A DNA stretch of 64,000 nucleotides from Campylobacter magnus (lineage in GTDB: Bacteria; Campylobacterota; Campylobacteria; Campylobacterales; Campylobacteraceae), in the NCBI RefSeq assembly GCF_028649595.1, contig NZ_JAQSLK010000003.1, positions 62,001 through 126,000 on the forward strand, given 5' to 3'. The notes below the pieces were generated by a model. The model saw nothing but the letters and a program-made list of their open reading frames with translations. It had not been told where the DNA came from and made no database searches. Of this stretch, positions 34,101-43,490 are shown in pieces; positions within the stretch are counted from its first letter, which is position 1; each line of letters begins with the position of its first letter. The position numbers and the translations under genes were made by a program.

Positions 34101-35471
34101 ATGAAAAAAATCTTTTTTATAGTAGTTTTATTGATAGTTGCTGCTGGGGTTTTGGTTTTTAGTCCTGGGGTTAGCGTTTTTGAAGAATCTGCGCCAAAAA
34201 TAGAGATTGAAAATGAAAAAGCAGGCACTACTTATCACAATCCTAAAAAACCACTTAAAGTAGCTATCAGTGATGAGAGTGGCGTAGGTAAGGTTGAGGT
34301 GATTTTTAGCTCAGCTGAGGGTAGCCAAAAGCTAATATCTCAAAGCTTTGGCGGAGAAAAAGAAGTTAACTTAAATCTAGAATTCCCTAAAAATATCAAG
34401 TATAAAAGTGGCCAAGAATACAAGCTAGACATCGTCGCAAATGACACTAGTAAGGCTAACTTTTTTAGCGGAAACGAAGCTAAAAAAAATCTAAAAGTAG
34501 TAATCGATGCAAAAGCCCCTGCGCTAGCTGTGCTAAATCAAAGCTATAAAATTATCCAAGGCGGCGCAGCCTCGGCTGTGTTTATGGCTAGTGATGATAG
34601 CGGCGAGCTTAGTGAGCTTTATGTAGAGAGTTCTTTTGGCAAGAAGTTTAAGCCAGTGCCTTTTTATAAAGACGGATATTACGCTGTTTTGCTAGCTTGG
34701 CCTAGTGTGGAGAGTAGTTTTTCTGCCTCAGTAGTAGCCACTGACAAGGCTGGAAATACTAGCAAAACGCCAATAAGACTATATCTACAAAGCAAAAAAT
34801 ACAAAGAAAGCAAAATTGCTATCTCAAATGCCTTTATAGACGGCAAAATAACAGAACTTGCCAATGAATACGCAAAGGACGTTGATCAAATGGACGCTAT
34901 TGCTAAGTTTAAGTTTGTAAATGAGACCTTGCGCAACGCAAATGAGGATATAATCGAGCAAATTACCAGCCAGATACGAGAGGACAAGCTTGGCGAGTTT
35001 AAAATCACGCCTTTTTATCCGCTAAAAAATGGAGCTGTGGTGGCTAGCTTTGGCGATCACCGCATTTTTAGCTTTGATGGGGCTGAGCTTAGTGAGAGCT
35101 ATCATATGGGACTAGACTTTGCTAGCACAGCGATGGCTGGCATTGTAGCTAGCAATGGAGGAGAGGTAGTATTTGCCGATAAAAACGGCATTTATGGCAA
35201 TAATATGATCATCTACCATGGTTTTGGACTTTATACACTTTATGGTCACTGTACCACCATGGCACACGAGCAAAGCGAAATAGTGCCAAGTGGGGCAAAT
35301 ATCGCAACTACTGGCACTACAGGACTTGCGCTTGGCGATCACTTGCACTTTGGTGTGGTGATTCAAGGCATAGAGGTTCGTCCTGAGGAGTGGATGGATA
35401 GAAAATGGATGAAAGAAAGTGTCTATGATATTTTAGAAAATTCTAAAAAAATTATAGATGGCAGCAAGTAA
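34101..35471 (+). CDS. M23-family peptidoglycan endopeptidase
   Basis: 456 aa with an N-terminal anchor (3-22), Ig-like/beta-rich middle, and a LytM/M23 domain at about 320-430. Zinc ligands are His335 and Asp339 (HMGLD) and His416 (HLHFG, 414-418). It cuts peptide cross-links and may influence cell shape. Followed by lpxC, as in C. jejuni. A palindrome is read as NLEFPK (about 34375-34388). Confidence 0.88.
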   Translation: MKKIFFIVVLLIVAAGVLVFSPGVSVFEESAPKIEIENEKAGTTYHNPKKPLKVAISDESGVGKVEVIFSSAEGSQKLISQSFGGEKEVNLNLEFPKNIKYKSGQEYKLDIVANDTSKANFFSGNEAKKNLKVVIDAKAPALAVLNQSYKIIQGGAASAVFMASDDSGELSELYVESSFGKKFKPVPFYKDGYYAVLLAWPSVESSFSASVVATDKAGNTSKTPIRLYLQSKKYKESKIAISNAFIDGKITELANEYAKDVDQMDAIAKFKFVNETLRNANEDIIEQITSQIREDKLGEFKITPFYPLKNGAVVASFGDHRIFSFDGAELSESYHMGLDFASTAMAGIVASNGGEVVFADKNGIYGNNMIIYHGFGLYTLYGHCTTMAHEQSEIVPSGANIATTGTTGLALGDHLHFGVVIQGIEVRPEEWMDRKWMKESVYDILENSKKIIDGSK

Positions 35472-35498
35472 TTTAAGCAAAATTTATAAAAATTTTGC

Positions 35499-35504
35499 TA
35501 AAAT
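35499..35504 (+). promoter_or_regulatory. -10 box of lpxC
   Basis: TAAAAT in TTGCTAAAATCGC, 35 bases before the lpxC ATG. Confidence 0.45.
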
Positions 35505-35539
35505 CGCACATTTTTTGAAGTAATTTCAAGGTTTTTATA

Positions 35540-36436
35540 ATGATAAAGCAAAGAACAATAGCTAAAAAAGTAGAAAATATCGGCATTGGCTTACATAAAG
35601 GCGAACCTGTAAAATTAGTGTTAGAACCAGCTTTGGCAAATACTGGCATTGTTTTTTATCGCTCTGATATAGATGCTAGCTTTGAGGCAAAAGCTCTTAA
35701 TATCAAAAACACGCAGCTAGCTACCGTGCTTGGGGACTTGGAGAGTGGCAGATTTATCTCTACAATAGAGCATTTGATGAGTGCGATTAGTGCTTATGGA
35801 ATTGATAATATCAAAATCAGCGTGGATGCAAATGAAGTGCCTATAATGGACGGCTCGGCTCTTAGCTTTTGTATGATGTTAGATGAAGCTGGCATAAGCG
35901 AACTAGATGAGCCAAAACAAGTGCTAGTAGTAAAAAAAGAAGTTATCATCAAAGATGGCGCAAAAATGGTAGCACTTCGCCCTAGCACTAGCCCTAAGTT
36001 TAGCTTTAGCATTGATTTTGCTCGCTCAGCAGCTATTGGCAAACAAAGCTTTAGCTTTGAGTTTAGCAAAAAAACTTACTTAGAGCACATCGCTCGTGCT
36101 CGCACTTTTGGCTTTTTAGATGATGTTAAAAAGCTAAATGCCATGGGACTAGCACTTGGTGGAAGCCTAGATAATGCTATTGTCATAGATGGCGATAAGA
36201 TTTTAAATCCAGATGGTTTGCGCTATGAAAATGAGTTTGTTCGCCACAAAATTCTTGATGCTATTGGTGATTTAAATGTATTTGGTGCGCAAATTCTAGG
36301 TGATTATGAGGCGATTGCTGGTAGCCACGAGTTAAATCACAAGCTTAGTTTGGAGCTTTTAAGCGATGCTTCAAACTACGAGCTTGTAAGCCTTAAAAGC
36401 CAAGAAAGCAAAGAGCTATCTCGTGTCTTTGCCTAG
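35540..36436 (+). CDS. lpxC: UDP-3-O-acyl-N-acetylglucosamine deacetylase
   Basis: 298-aa zinc enzyme, the committed step of lipid A synthesis. Zinc ligands His78 (TIEHLM), His236 and Asp240 (HKILDAIGD); His263 (GSHELNH) is the catalytic base. Overlaps the tsaB-like start by 14 bp. Confidence 0.96.
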   Translation: MIKQRTIAKKVENIGIGLHKGEPVKLVLEPALANTGIVFYRSDIDASFEAKALNIKNTQLATVLGDLESGRFISTIEHLMSAISAYGIDNIKISVDANEVPIMDGSALSFCMMLDEAGISELDEPKQVLVVKKEVIIKDGAKMVALRPSTSPKFSFSIDFARSAAIGKQSFSFEFSKKTYLEHIARARTFGFLDDVKKLNAMGLALGGSLDNAIVIDGDKILNPDGLRYENEFVRHKILDAIGDLNVFGAQILGDYEAIAGSHELNHKLSLELLSDASNYELVSLKSQESKELSRVFA

Positions 36437-36875
36437 CTGTGAGCTACTTTTTATCACGCTCGGCTCGCCTTTATTAGTTGGCATTTACCAAAATGGCGAG
36501 CTAAAGCAGAGTTTAAGCAGCGATAAGCCTAGCAGCGAGGCTATAACAGAGCTTCTAGCCGAACTGAAAAAACAATACAAAATCACAAAAATCATTTACG
36601 TAAATGGACCTGGTTCTTTTATGGGCTTAAAAGTAGCTTTTGTCGCTCTTAGCGTGTTTGCTGGGGTTTATGGCTGTGAGTTTGGCGCAGTTAGTGGATT
36701 TAGCCTAAATGGTAATGCTCCTATCGCTGCTAAAAAAGGTTTTAGCTTTGTGCTAAATGATGATAAAATCAGCCTTGAGCCTATTTTGGGCGTGAGTGCT
36801 AGCTTGCCAAAAAGCCTAAAAAATCTTAGCATTAGCACTGATGTTTTGCCAAATTATGTCTTAGAGGCAGTTTAG
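36423..36875 (+). CDS. tsaB: TsaB-like tRNA threonylcarbamoyladenosine protein
   Basis: 150 aa from a GTG inside the lpxC end. The block VNGPGSFMGLKVA (about 60-72) is the TsaB signature. TsaB partners with TsaD in t6A synthesis. It is short compared with the 220-230 aa of E. coli TsaB, typical for epsilon-type homologues. A weak ribosome site leaves the start uncertain. Confidence 0.78.
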   Translation: MSLPSCELLFITLGSPLLVGIYQNGELKQSLSSDKPSSEAITELLAELKKQYKITKIIYVNGPGSFMGLKVAFVALSVFAGVYGCEFGAVSGFSLNGNAPIAAKKGFSFVLNDDKISLEPILGVSASLPKSLKNLSISTDVLPNYVLEAV

Positions 36876-36888
36876 ACAAAGGAAAAAT

Positions 36889-37767
36889 ATGAAAATTCTA
36901 TCCCCTGCAACTAGCGCAAATCTAGGTCCTGGCTTTGATAGCCTTGGACTTGCTATTAAGTTATACAATGAAATAACAATCACAGAACAAAGTTTTAGCC
37001 AAATTAGCATTAGTGGCGAGGGCGAAAATAATTCTAGCCTTAAAAAAAATAATAGCTTTGTAAATATCTTTAATAGCACTCTTAGCGAACTTGGGCTAAA
37101 AGGCAAAAACTTTCGCTTTGATTTTAAAAACGCAATTCCGCTTTCTCGTGGACTTGGTTCAAGTTCAGCTATTATCATCTCAGCGATTTTTGCTGCTTAT
37201 AAAATCGCTGGTTTTAGCCTTAGTAAAAACAAGCTAGTTGACCTTGGCTTAGCTTACGAGCCACATCCTGATAATATCGCTCCTTGCGCACACGGCGGCT
37301 TTTGTGTTAGTATTTTAAAAGGCAATAGTGTAATTACCAAAAAAGCCACTTTAAGCGAAGATTTGCGTGCTGTGGTCGTAGTCCCGCCTATCAAAATTTC
37401 AACTGCGGCTTCTCGCTCAGCCTTGCAAGCTAGCTACTCTCGCAGCGATTGTGTCAGCAATCTTAGCCACGCAAGCCTTATGAGTGCTGCTTTTGTCAGT
37501 GGTGACTATGAGCTTTTGCGCTCGTGCGGAGTGGATAAAATGCACGAGGATGCTCGCATGAAAGCTGTGCCAGAACTATTTAAAATCCGTGAAATAGCTT
37601 ATCAAAACGGCGCACTTCTTAGCACGCTCTCAGGCAGTGGGTCTAGCTTTTTTAATCTAGTTTACAAAAATGATGCCAAAAAGCTAAAAAATTTGCTTGC
37701 TAGCGAGTTTAGCTCTTTTAGCGTAAATGCTTATGAGCTAGACAATGAGGGCGTCCAGATAATCTAG
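36889..37767 (+). CDS. thrB: Homoserine kinase
   Basis: 292-aa GHMP kinase of threonine synthesis. ATP loop PLSRGLGSSSAIIISA (about 84-99) and GPGFDSLGLA near the start are diagnostic. Its TAG stop is the TAG in the TCTAGA of a palindrome. Normally followed by ylxR-infB; here a transporter gene intervenes. Confidence 0.95.
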   Translation: MKILSPATSANLGPGFDSLGLAIKLYNEITITEQSFSQISISGEGENNSSLKKNNSFVNIFNSTLSELGLKGKNFRFDFKNAIPLSRGLGSSSAIIISAIFAAYKIAGFSLSKNKLVDLGLAYEPHPDNIAPCAHGGFCVSILKGNSVITKKATLSEDLRAVVVVPPIKISTAASRSALQASYSRSDCVSNLSHASLMSAAFVSGDYELLRSCGVDKMHEDARMKAVPELFKIREIAYQNGALLSTLSGSGSSFFNLVYKNDAKKLKNLLASEFSSFSVNAYELDNEGVQII

Positions 37768-37871
37768 AATTCCTAGCTTATTTTTGCTTAGGAATTCTAG
37801 ATTTTACTTTAAGAATTCTAGACTTTACTTTAAGAATTCTAGACTTTACTTTAAGAATTCTAGAATTTGCC
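37763..37871 (+). repeat. Palindrome array with 21-bp tandem unit before gltS
   Basis: Four units of AAGAATTCTAGACTTTACTT type start near 37790, 37811, 37832 and 37853. They are in an open frame (KNSRLYF repeated) joined to gltS, but the array lies before the plausible ribosome site. Confidence 0.9.
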
Positions 37872-37882
37872 AAAGGACAGCA

Positions 37883-39097
37883 GTGATTTCATTTGGGCTT
37901 TTTGAAACTTTTGGTGCAGGGCTTTTGATTTTAGGCTTTGGCTATTTGCTCTCAAAGCTTAGAATTTTTAGTGTTTTGTGCTTGCCTGCTGCTGTTTTGG
38001 GTGGTGTTTTTGCGCTTAGTGTTTTAGTGCTTTTTTCACATTTTTTTGAGCTAAAAATCAGCTTTGATGAGAGCTTAAAAGAGAGCTTTTTGCTAGCTTT
38101 TTTTGCCTCTTTGGGGCTTGGCTTTAGCATTGATTTTAGCAAAAAATCTAATTTTTCAAAAAACTTCTTTATTTTTCTAGGGCTTTGTGCTTTTATTATG
38201 GTATTACAAAATTTACTTGGAATTACGATTATTTCACTCTTTGATAAGCAAAAAGAACTTGGAGTTATTGCTGGCTCAATCAGCCTTAGTGGCTCTTTTG
38301 GTATGGGGGCTTTTTGGAGCGAGGTGTTAAAAACCGAGCCTCACAATATCACAAATGCGCTTGATATAAGCATTGCTTGTGCGACTTTTGGCGCACTTTT
38401 TGGCTCAGTTTTAGGTGCACCGCTTGGGGCTTTTTTAATTGAAAAGTTTGTTTTGAAAAAAGAGAATTCTAGATTTGAAAGTAAAGAAAAAAACCCTAGC
38501 CAAAAAGAGCTAGGCAATGAGCTAGGTAATGCCTTAATGCTTTTTTTTAGCAAAAAAGAGTTAAAAAACACAATTATTTCTGTGCTTTTACTGGCTTTTT
38601 GCGTGCTTTGCGCTAGTGTTATAAAGCTTTTTATTTCTTTGCCAGCTATTATTTTTGCCCTTATTTTTGCCCTTATTTTGCGAGTTTTATGCTATTTTTT
38701 TGGGCTAACATTAGCACACAAAAATCTAGCTTTGCTTGGCAATTTTTGCTTAGCTTTGTTTTTGGCTTTAGCCCTTATGAGCATTGATTTAAAGGCGCTT
38801 TTAGATATTGGCTTGCCACTTTTTGTACTTTTGTGCTTAGAGCTTGTGTTAATGCTTTTTTTTGTGTTTTTCATCACTTTTAGGGTTTTGGGCAGGGACT
38901 ATGAGGCAGCTTTGCTCTCATCTGCTCAGTGCGGGCTTTGCCTTGGTGCTACGCCTATAGCCTTAGCAAATCTTGAAAAACTAGAACTTAGATTTTTTAG
39001 CTCAAAAAGTGCTCTAGCAATACTTTGCCTAAGTGGCGTTTTTTTTATTGATTTTATCAATGTTTTAGTGATCTGGCTTTTTTTGAGTTTTCTTTGA
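37883..39097 (+). CDS. gltS: GltS-type sodium/glutamate symporter
   Basis: 404 aa, ten or more helices. I chose GTG 37883 because AAAGGA lies just before it and the protein from there starts VISFGLFETFGAGLLILGFG, as GltS should. The longer frame from 37784 adds only repeat-coded residues. The two half-repeats (FASLGLGFSIDFS and SISLSGSFGMGAFWSEVL) are typical. The gene lies between thrB and ylxR, adjacent in C. jejuni, so it is probably an insertion, flanked on both sides by palindromes. One further copy is read inside as ENSRFE. Confidence 0.8.
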   Translation: MISFGLFETFGAGLLILGFGYLLSKLRIFSVLCLPAAVLGGVFALSVLVLFSHFFELKISFDESLKESFLLAFFASLGLGFSIDFSKKSNFSKNFFIFLGLCAFIMVLQNLLGITIISLFDKQKELGVIAGSISLSGSFGMGAFWSEVLKTEPHNITNALDISIACATFGALFGSVLGAPLGAFLIEKFVLKKENSRFESKEKNPSQKELGNELGNALMLFFSKKELKNTIISVLLLAFCVLCASVIKLFISLPAIIFALIFALILRVLCYFFGLTLAHKNLALLGNFCLALFLALALMSIDLKALLDIGLPLFVLLCLELVLMLFFVFFITFRVLGRDYEAALLSSAQCGLCLGATPIALANLEKLELRFFSSKSALAILCLSGVFFIDFINVLVIWLFLSFL

Positions 39098-39098
39098 G

Positions 39099-39134
39099 TT
39101 TTTTGCTAGGAATTCTAGAATTCCTAGCAAAAAA
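39099..39134. repeat. Perfect 36-bp palindrome after gltS
   Basis: 18-bp arms (TTTTTTGCTAGGAATTCT and its complement) with no loop, starting 1 bp after the gltS stop. T-tract precedes and A-tract follows, the reverse of a plus-strand terminator, though an extended cruciform or hairpin is possible. Confidence 0.9.
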
Positions 39135-39180
39135 AGCTAAATTTTTAAGCATTTTTTGCCAAAAAAGCCTGAAATTATGA

Positions 39181-39186
39181 TATAAT
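39181..39186 (+). promoter_or_regulatory. -10 box of ylxR-infB
   Basis: TGATATAATCG, extended -10, 20 bases before the ylxR ATG. Confidence 0.6.
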
Positions 39187-39206
39187 CGCAGTTTTTAAGG
39201 ACGAAA

Positions 39207-39425
39207 ATGCGCAAATCTCATCAGCCTATCCGTATGTGTGTCGTGTGTAGGATGCGGCTATTTCAGCACGAACTAGCAAGATTTGCCAGCATTGATGGTA
39301 AAATCATAAAAAATCCCAAAAATTGCCGGTCGTTTTATCTATGCCAAAACTGCTTGCAAAAGGACGAAAACATCCTACGCAAAGCCTTGGGGCGCTTCGG
39401 CACATATGAAAAAGGAGACTTTTGA
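39207..39425 (+). CDS. ylxR: YlxR (DUF448) RNA-binding protein
   Basis: 72 aa with the RMCVVCR start, a conserved basic pocket and the [10 protein letters not shown] segment. YlxR is a small RNA-binding protein that generally precedes infB; stop and infB start overlap (TGATG). Confidence 0.88.
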   Translation: MRKSHQPIRMCVVCRMRLFQHELARFASIDGKIIKNPKNCRSFYLCQNCLQKDENILRKALGRFGTYEKGDF

Positions 39426-42151
39426 TGCAAGATACAGTTAAAATTAGCGATATAGCAGCAGATTTAGGCTATGAGGGCAAAGAAATCGTGGCAAAAGCCT
39501 TAGAGCTTGGCATTGATGTCAAAAACGCTACTTCAAGAGTGAGTGTAGAGGATGCTGAGGCGATATTTGAGTATACTACAAGTGGAGTGGTGCCAGCAAG
39601 CATAGCCCAGCGTCAAAAAAAGGCAAAAGAAGCCGAGACCAAAAAAACAGCCAAAAAAACAGCTGCCAAAAAAACTACTGCCAAAACTACTACTGAAAAA
39701 ACCAGCGAAAAAAGTGAGCCAAAAACAGCACAAAAAGCAGAGCCAAAAACAGCTGCAAAAAAAACTACCACTAAAACAGCTGAGAAAAAAAGCACAAAAG
39801 AAACTTCAAAACAAGAAAAACCAAGCCCTAAAAAAGAGCAGCCAGCACAAAAAGAGAGCACTCCAAGTGCTGATATAATAAACGAAATCGCTGTAGAAAA
39901 CGCACTAAGCACTATGAAAAATGAAAAAGATGAGCCAAAAATCCCTGAAAAAACAGAGTCAATCAAGCGTAAAGGGCTAGTAATAGTAAAAAAACGCCAA
40001 AGCGAGCCTGAACGCCCAAGCCCACTAAAAGAACAAAGCAAAAATCTTGAATCTATGTTTAGTTTAGATGGCCAAAGTAACACGCAAGCTAAAAAGAAAA
40101 AAGAGAAAAAGCCTAATGCATCTCGCCCAGCAGGAAAACATGAAAGCTCGCAAAAGCTTGATTTGCTAGGCTCATTTGGTAGCGATATAGTAATTGATGA
40201 TGAAGATGTAGTGGTATTGCCTGATCTTACTTTAAAGCCTATTGAAGTAGAGCGCAAAGAGCCCAAAAAACAAATAAATGTTTATAGAACGCCACAGCAA
40301 AATACAGGTTTTAACTTTGATGGTGGCATATCTCGTGGTGCTCGCAAAAAGCACAAAAAAGTAATCAAAAATAGCGATAATGAGAGCGTAACAAGCGTAG
40401 AAATCCCAAAAGAAATTCGCCTTTATGAGTTTGCTGATAAGATCAAAAAAAGCGTAAGCGAAGTAATCGGTGCTTTGTTTAAACTGGGCAAAATGACAAC
40501 TAAAAACGACTTTTTAAATGAAGATGAGATTGAGATTTTGGGTGCTGAGTTCGGTATAGAAGTTAGCATTATAGATGAACAAGAGGATTTTGATTATATC
40601 AAGGCTTATGAGAGCGAAAACGAAGGCCGTGGCAGCGAAACAAAGGTGCCAGTAGTTACTATCATGGGACATGTGGACCACGGAAAAACCAGCCTACTAG
40701 ACTATATCCGCAACTCTCGCATCGCTAGCGGCGAGGCTGGTGGTATCACACAGCATGTGGGTGCGTATATGGTAGAAAAAAACGGGCGTAAAATCACCTT
40801 TATTGACACTCCAGGACACGAGGCATTCACAGCGATGAGAGCGCGTGGGGCAAATGCTACTGATATCGCTATTATCGTAGTAGCTGCTGATGATGGTGTA
40901 AAGCCACAAACAAAAGAAGCGATCTCTCACGCAAAAGCCGCAAATGTGCCTATAATCATCGCAATAAATAAAATGGATAAAGAAAACGCAAATCCAGATC
41001 TAGTAAAATCAGGACTTGCTGAGCTTGGTGTGCTTACTACTGACTGGGGTGGCGAGTATGAGTTTGGCGCAATCTCAGCAAAAACTGGTCAAGGCGTAGA
41101 AGATCTGCTAGAAATCGTGCTGCTTCAAGCAGATCTTTTGGATCTAAAAGCTGATTCAAAAAGAGATGCCAAAGCTACGATAATAGAAAGCTCACTTCAA
41201 AAAGGCCGTGGCCCAGTAGCTACTATAATAGTAGAAAATGGAACTCTAAAAGTAGGCGATATAATTGTAGCTGGCATAGCTCACGGCAGGGTTAGAGCTC
41301 TAAATGATGATCTAGGAAATCCTCTAAAATCAGTAGGCCCTGGCGAGTGTGGTGTGATAATCGGCCTTAGCGAAGTGCCTGATGCTGGCGAGACGCTAAT
41401 AAGCGTAAAAAGTGAAAAAGAAGCCCGTGACTACGCAGCGCAAAAATATGAATATCTGCGCCAAAAAGAGCTTAGCAAATCTACAAAAGTTAGCATTGAC
41501 GAACTTAGCGCAAAAATCGCAGAAGGCAGCCTAAAAAGCCTTCCTGTAATCATCAAAGCAGATGTCCAAGGCTCGCTAGAAGCGATAAAAGCAAGCCTAG
41601 AAAAGCTTAGAAATGATGAGATAAAAGTAGATATCATCCACCAAGGAGTGGGCGGTATAACTCAAAGTGATATCACACTAGCAAGTGCTAGCGCAAATAG
41701 CGTGATTTTGGGCTTTAATGTCCGCCCAACCGGCGAGGTAAAAGAACTAGCCAAAGAACGAGGTGTAAGCATAAAAACCTACAATATCATCTACAATCTA
41801 ATAGATGATGTAAAAGCCTTGCTCAGCGGCTTAATGAGCCCAGTAATCAGCCAAGAAGAACTAGGCCAAGCTGTAATCAAGCAAGTAATATCTGTGCCAA
41901 AAATCGGTCAAATCGCAGGCTGTCTGGTAACTGAGGGCAGCATAAACCGTGGCGCAAAAATCCGTGTGATCCGTGATGGTGTGGTTGTTTTTGAGGGCAA
42001 TGTAAGCTCGCTAAAACGCTTCAAAGACGATGTGCGTGAGGTAGCAAAAGGCTATGAATGCGGCGTTGGCATAGAGGGCTTTAATGATATGAAAGAGGGC
42101 GATTATGTAGAAAGCTACAAAGTCGTCGAAAGCGCAGCTAGCTTGGAGTAG
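39425..42151 (+). CDS. infB: Translation initiation factor IF-2
   Basis: 908 aa from ATG 39425. N-terminal domain to about 50, a long Lys/Ala/Thr/Glu-rich linker (about 60-330), then the G domain with GHVDHGKT (near 418), DTPGHEAF and NKMD, followed by domains II-IV. Delivers initiator tRNA. No palindrome copies are inside. rbfA and rimP, which usually follow, are absent; the downstream DNA is repeat island. Confidence 0.97.
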   Translation: MQDTVKISDIAADLGYEGKEIVAKALELGIDVKNATSRVSVEDAEAIFEYTTSGVVPASIAQRQKKAKEAETKKTAKKTAAKKTTAKTTTEKTSEKSEPKTAQKAEPKTAAKKTTTKTAEKKSTKETSKQEKPSPKKEQPAQKESTPSADIINEIAVENALSTMKNEKDEPKIPEKTESIKRKGLVIVKKRQSEPERPSPLKEQSKNLESMFSLDGQSNTQAKKKKEKKPNASRPAGKHESSQKLDLLGSFGSDIVIDDEDVVVLPDLTLKPIEVERKEPKKQINVYRTPQQNTGFNFDGGISRGARKKHKKVIKNSDNESVTSVEIPKEIRLYEFADKIKKSVSEVIGALFKLGKMTTKNDFLNEDEIEILGAEFGIEVSIIDEQEDFDYIKAYESENEGRGSETKVPVVTIMGHVDHGKTSLLDYIRNSRIASGEAGGITQHVGAYMVEKNGRKITFIDTPGHEAFTAMRARGANATDIAIIVVAADDGVKPQTKEAISHAKAANVPIIIAINKMDKENANPDLVKSGLAELGVLTTDWGGEYEFGAISAKTGQGVEDLLEIVLLQADLLDLKADSKRDAKATIIESSLQKGRGPVATIIVENGTLKVGDIIVAGIAHGRVRALNDDLGNPLKSVGPGECGVIIGLSEVPDAGETLISVKSEKEARDYAAQKYEYLRQKELSKSTKVSIDELSAKIAEGSLKSLPVIIKADVQGSLEAIKASLEKLRNDEIKVDIIHQGVGGITQSDITLASASANSVILGFNVRPTGEVKELAKERGVSIKTYNIIYNLIDDVKALLSGLMSPVISQEELGQAVIKQVISVPKIGQIAGCLVTEGSINRGAKIRVIRDGVVVFEGNVSSLKRFKDDVREVAKGYECGVGIEGFNDMKEGDYVESYKVVESAASLE

Positions 42152-42589
42152 AGTGCTTTTGTTTTTAGTAATTTTCTAGGAATTCTAGAATTCCTTAATC
42201 TAGAATTCCTGCTCAAAATTCCTTAGGAATTCTAGAATTCCCTAATCTAGAATTCCTGTGCAAAATTCCCTAGGAATTCTAAAATTCCTTAAACTAAAAT
42301 TCCTTAAACTAGAATTCCTATTTTTACTTTGCATCCGCTGCTTGCTAAGTTTTTTTTGCTGCGCAATCCGCTGGCCCAGGGTTAGGGGTATTTTTTAAGG
42401 AATTCTAAAATTCCCAAATCTAAAATTCCTAAAAACTAGAATTCCTAAGGCTAAAAATATCCCAAGATACAAAACACAGATAATTTTGATCTAGCAAAAT
42501 TTGAGAGAAACAGCAACAATCTTGCTGATATAGTATCTGTAAGTAGCAGTGGAAAAAATTCAAAATTTTAAATTAAAAGGACATAAAAT
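42152..42589. repeat. Repeat island after infB
   Basis: No gene of any size seen. It carries about twelve palindrome half-sites (42174-42447), several degenerate to CTAAAATTCC. It also holds one copy of a second element (42361-42396), recognised by ATCCGCTGG, GGGTTAGGGG and TATTTTTT, which recurs at 60105 and, inverted, at 43251. Confidence 0.85.
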
Positions 42590-42883
42590 ATGTTTGAGCA
42601 AACATTTTTATTTGGGGTTGTTTCTTTTGGTATAGGTCTATACTTACTTTTAAGCGCGTATTATGCAAAAAAATACAGCGGTTCTTTATATGATTATTTT
42701 ATAAAATGTGCATTATTAAAATCTATTTTAGCCGATGGTAGAGTTAAATACAGTAGCACATTATATAGAATTTGTGAAAATCTTGTATATATTTTTAAAA
42801 TTTTATTTGCTGTAATTTCTTATATTTTATTTTATATAGGTATAGTAATTATTGCTGTATGCGTGATAATAAATTTAATATAA
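42590..42883 (+). CDS. Small two-helix membrane protein, unknown
   Basis: 97 aa with helices at about 5-22 and 66-95 and an aromatic polar middle (KKYSGSLYDYF). AAAAGGAC lies before the ATG. It is unusually AT-rich compared with neighbours and sits alone in a repeat island, which suggests gain by transfer. I do not recognise a family. Confidence 0.6.
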   Translation: MFEQTFLFGVVSFGIGLYLLLSAYYAKKYSGSLYDYFIKCALLKSILADGRVKYSSTLYRICENLVYIFKILFAVISYILFYIGIVIIAVCVIINLI

Positions 42884-42894
42884 AAGGAGTAATA

Positions 42895-42966
42895 ATGAAC
42901 AGTTCTGCAACAATAGAGAGCATAATTGATAAAATTCAAATTTTAAGCATTGTGCCCCCGACTTGA
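42895..42966 (+). pseudogene. Truncated gene start (23 codons)
   Basis: ATG with an excellent AAAAGGAG site, 11 bp after the membrane protein gene. It encodes MNSSATIESIIDKIQILSIV and then runs into repeat DNA and a TGA. It is likely the 5' end of a gene cut by insertion of the adjoining inverted-repeat element. Confidence 0.5.
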
Positions 42967-43175
42967 CCCTAGGATCTCATCACAGAAAATTTTAAAATTC
43001 CGTCATTGCGGAAATTCCGTCATTGCGAGGAGTGAGTGAAACGAACGACGAAGCAATCTCGTTCAAGGCTTAATAAATGAGATTGCTCCCTCTGCTTTGC
43101 TCCCTCGCAATGACGAATTTTTGGGAATTCTAAAATTCCATATAGAGATCCCCAGTCAAGCTGGGGTATGACATA
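42957..43175. repeat. Nested inverted-repeat element
   Basis: Outer arms are CTTGACCCTAGGATCTC (42964) and GAGATCCCCAGTCAAG (about 43145). Inner arms are CATTGCGAGG...GCAATCTC (43021-43060) and GAGATTGC...CTCGCAATG (43079-43113). The whole could fold into a long hairpin. It carries no gene. A related element lies at 59825-60345. Confidence 0.82.
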
Positions 43176-43380
43176 GTAGGGAATTCTAGAATTTCATAGG
43201 AATTCTAGAATTCTTTCAACTTGAATTCATTAAAGAGAATTCCCTAAGATAAAAAATACCCCCTAACCCCCAAAAAGCCTAGAAATTCTAGAATTCCCAA
43301 ATTTAGAATTCCCAAATCTAGAATTCCTGCGCAAAATTCCCTAGGAATTCTAGAATTCCTAAGCTTTAAAGGCAAGATTA
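43176..43380. repeat. Palindrome cluster upstream of ccsBA
   Basis: Several palindromes and half-sites plus an inverted copy (43251-43275) of the GGGTTAGGGG element. The remaining bases to 43490 are AT-rich spacer with the ccsBA promoter. Confidence 0.85.
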
Positions 43381-43455
43381 TATCAAAATTTCTTAATATT
43401 GATAAATTTTTTTTGCTTTTAACAAAAACGCTCACTTACATTTACTATTTATAGT

Positions 43456-43461
43456 TAAAAT
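43456..43461 (+). promoter_or_regulatory. -10 box of ccsBA
   Basis: TAAAAT 29 bases before the ATG at 43491. Confidence 0.4.
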
Positions 43462-43490
43462 CACTCATTAAAAATTTTTTTGGAGCTAGA

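Noticed and set aside
39099..39134. Intrinsic terminator after gltS
   Set aside because: The palindrome is perfect but the T-tract is on the wrong side for plus-strand termination and it has no loop.
39613..40266. 217-codon open frame opposite infB
   Set aside because: Phe/Ser/Ala-rich shadow of the Lys/Ala/Thr linker of IF-2.
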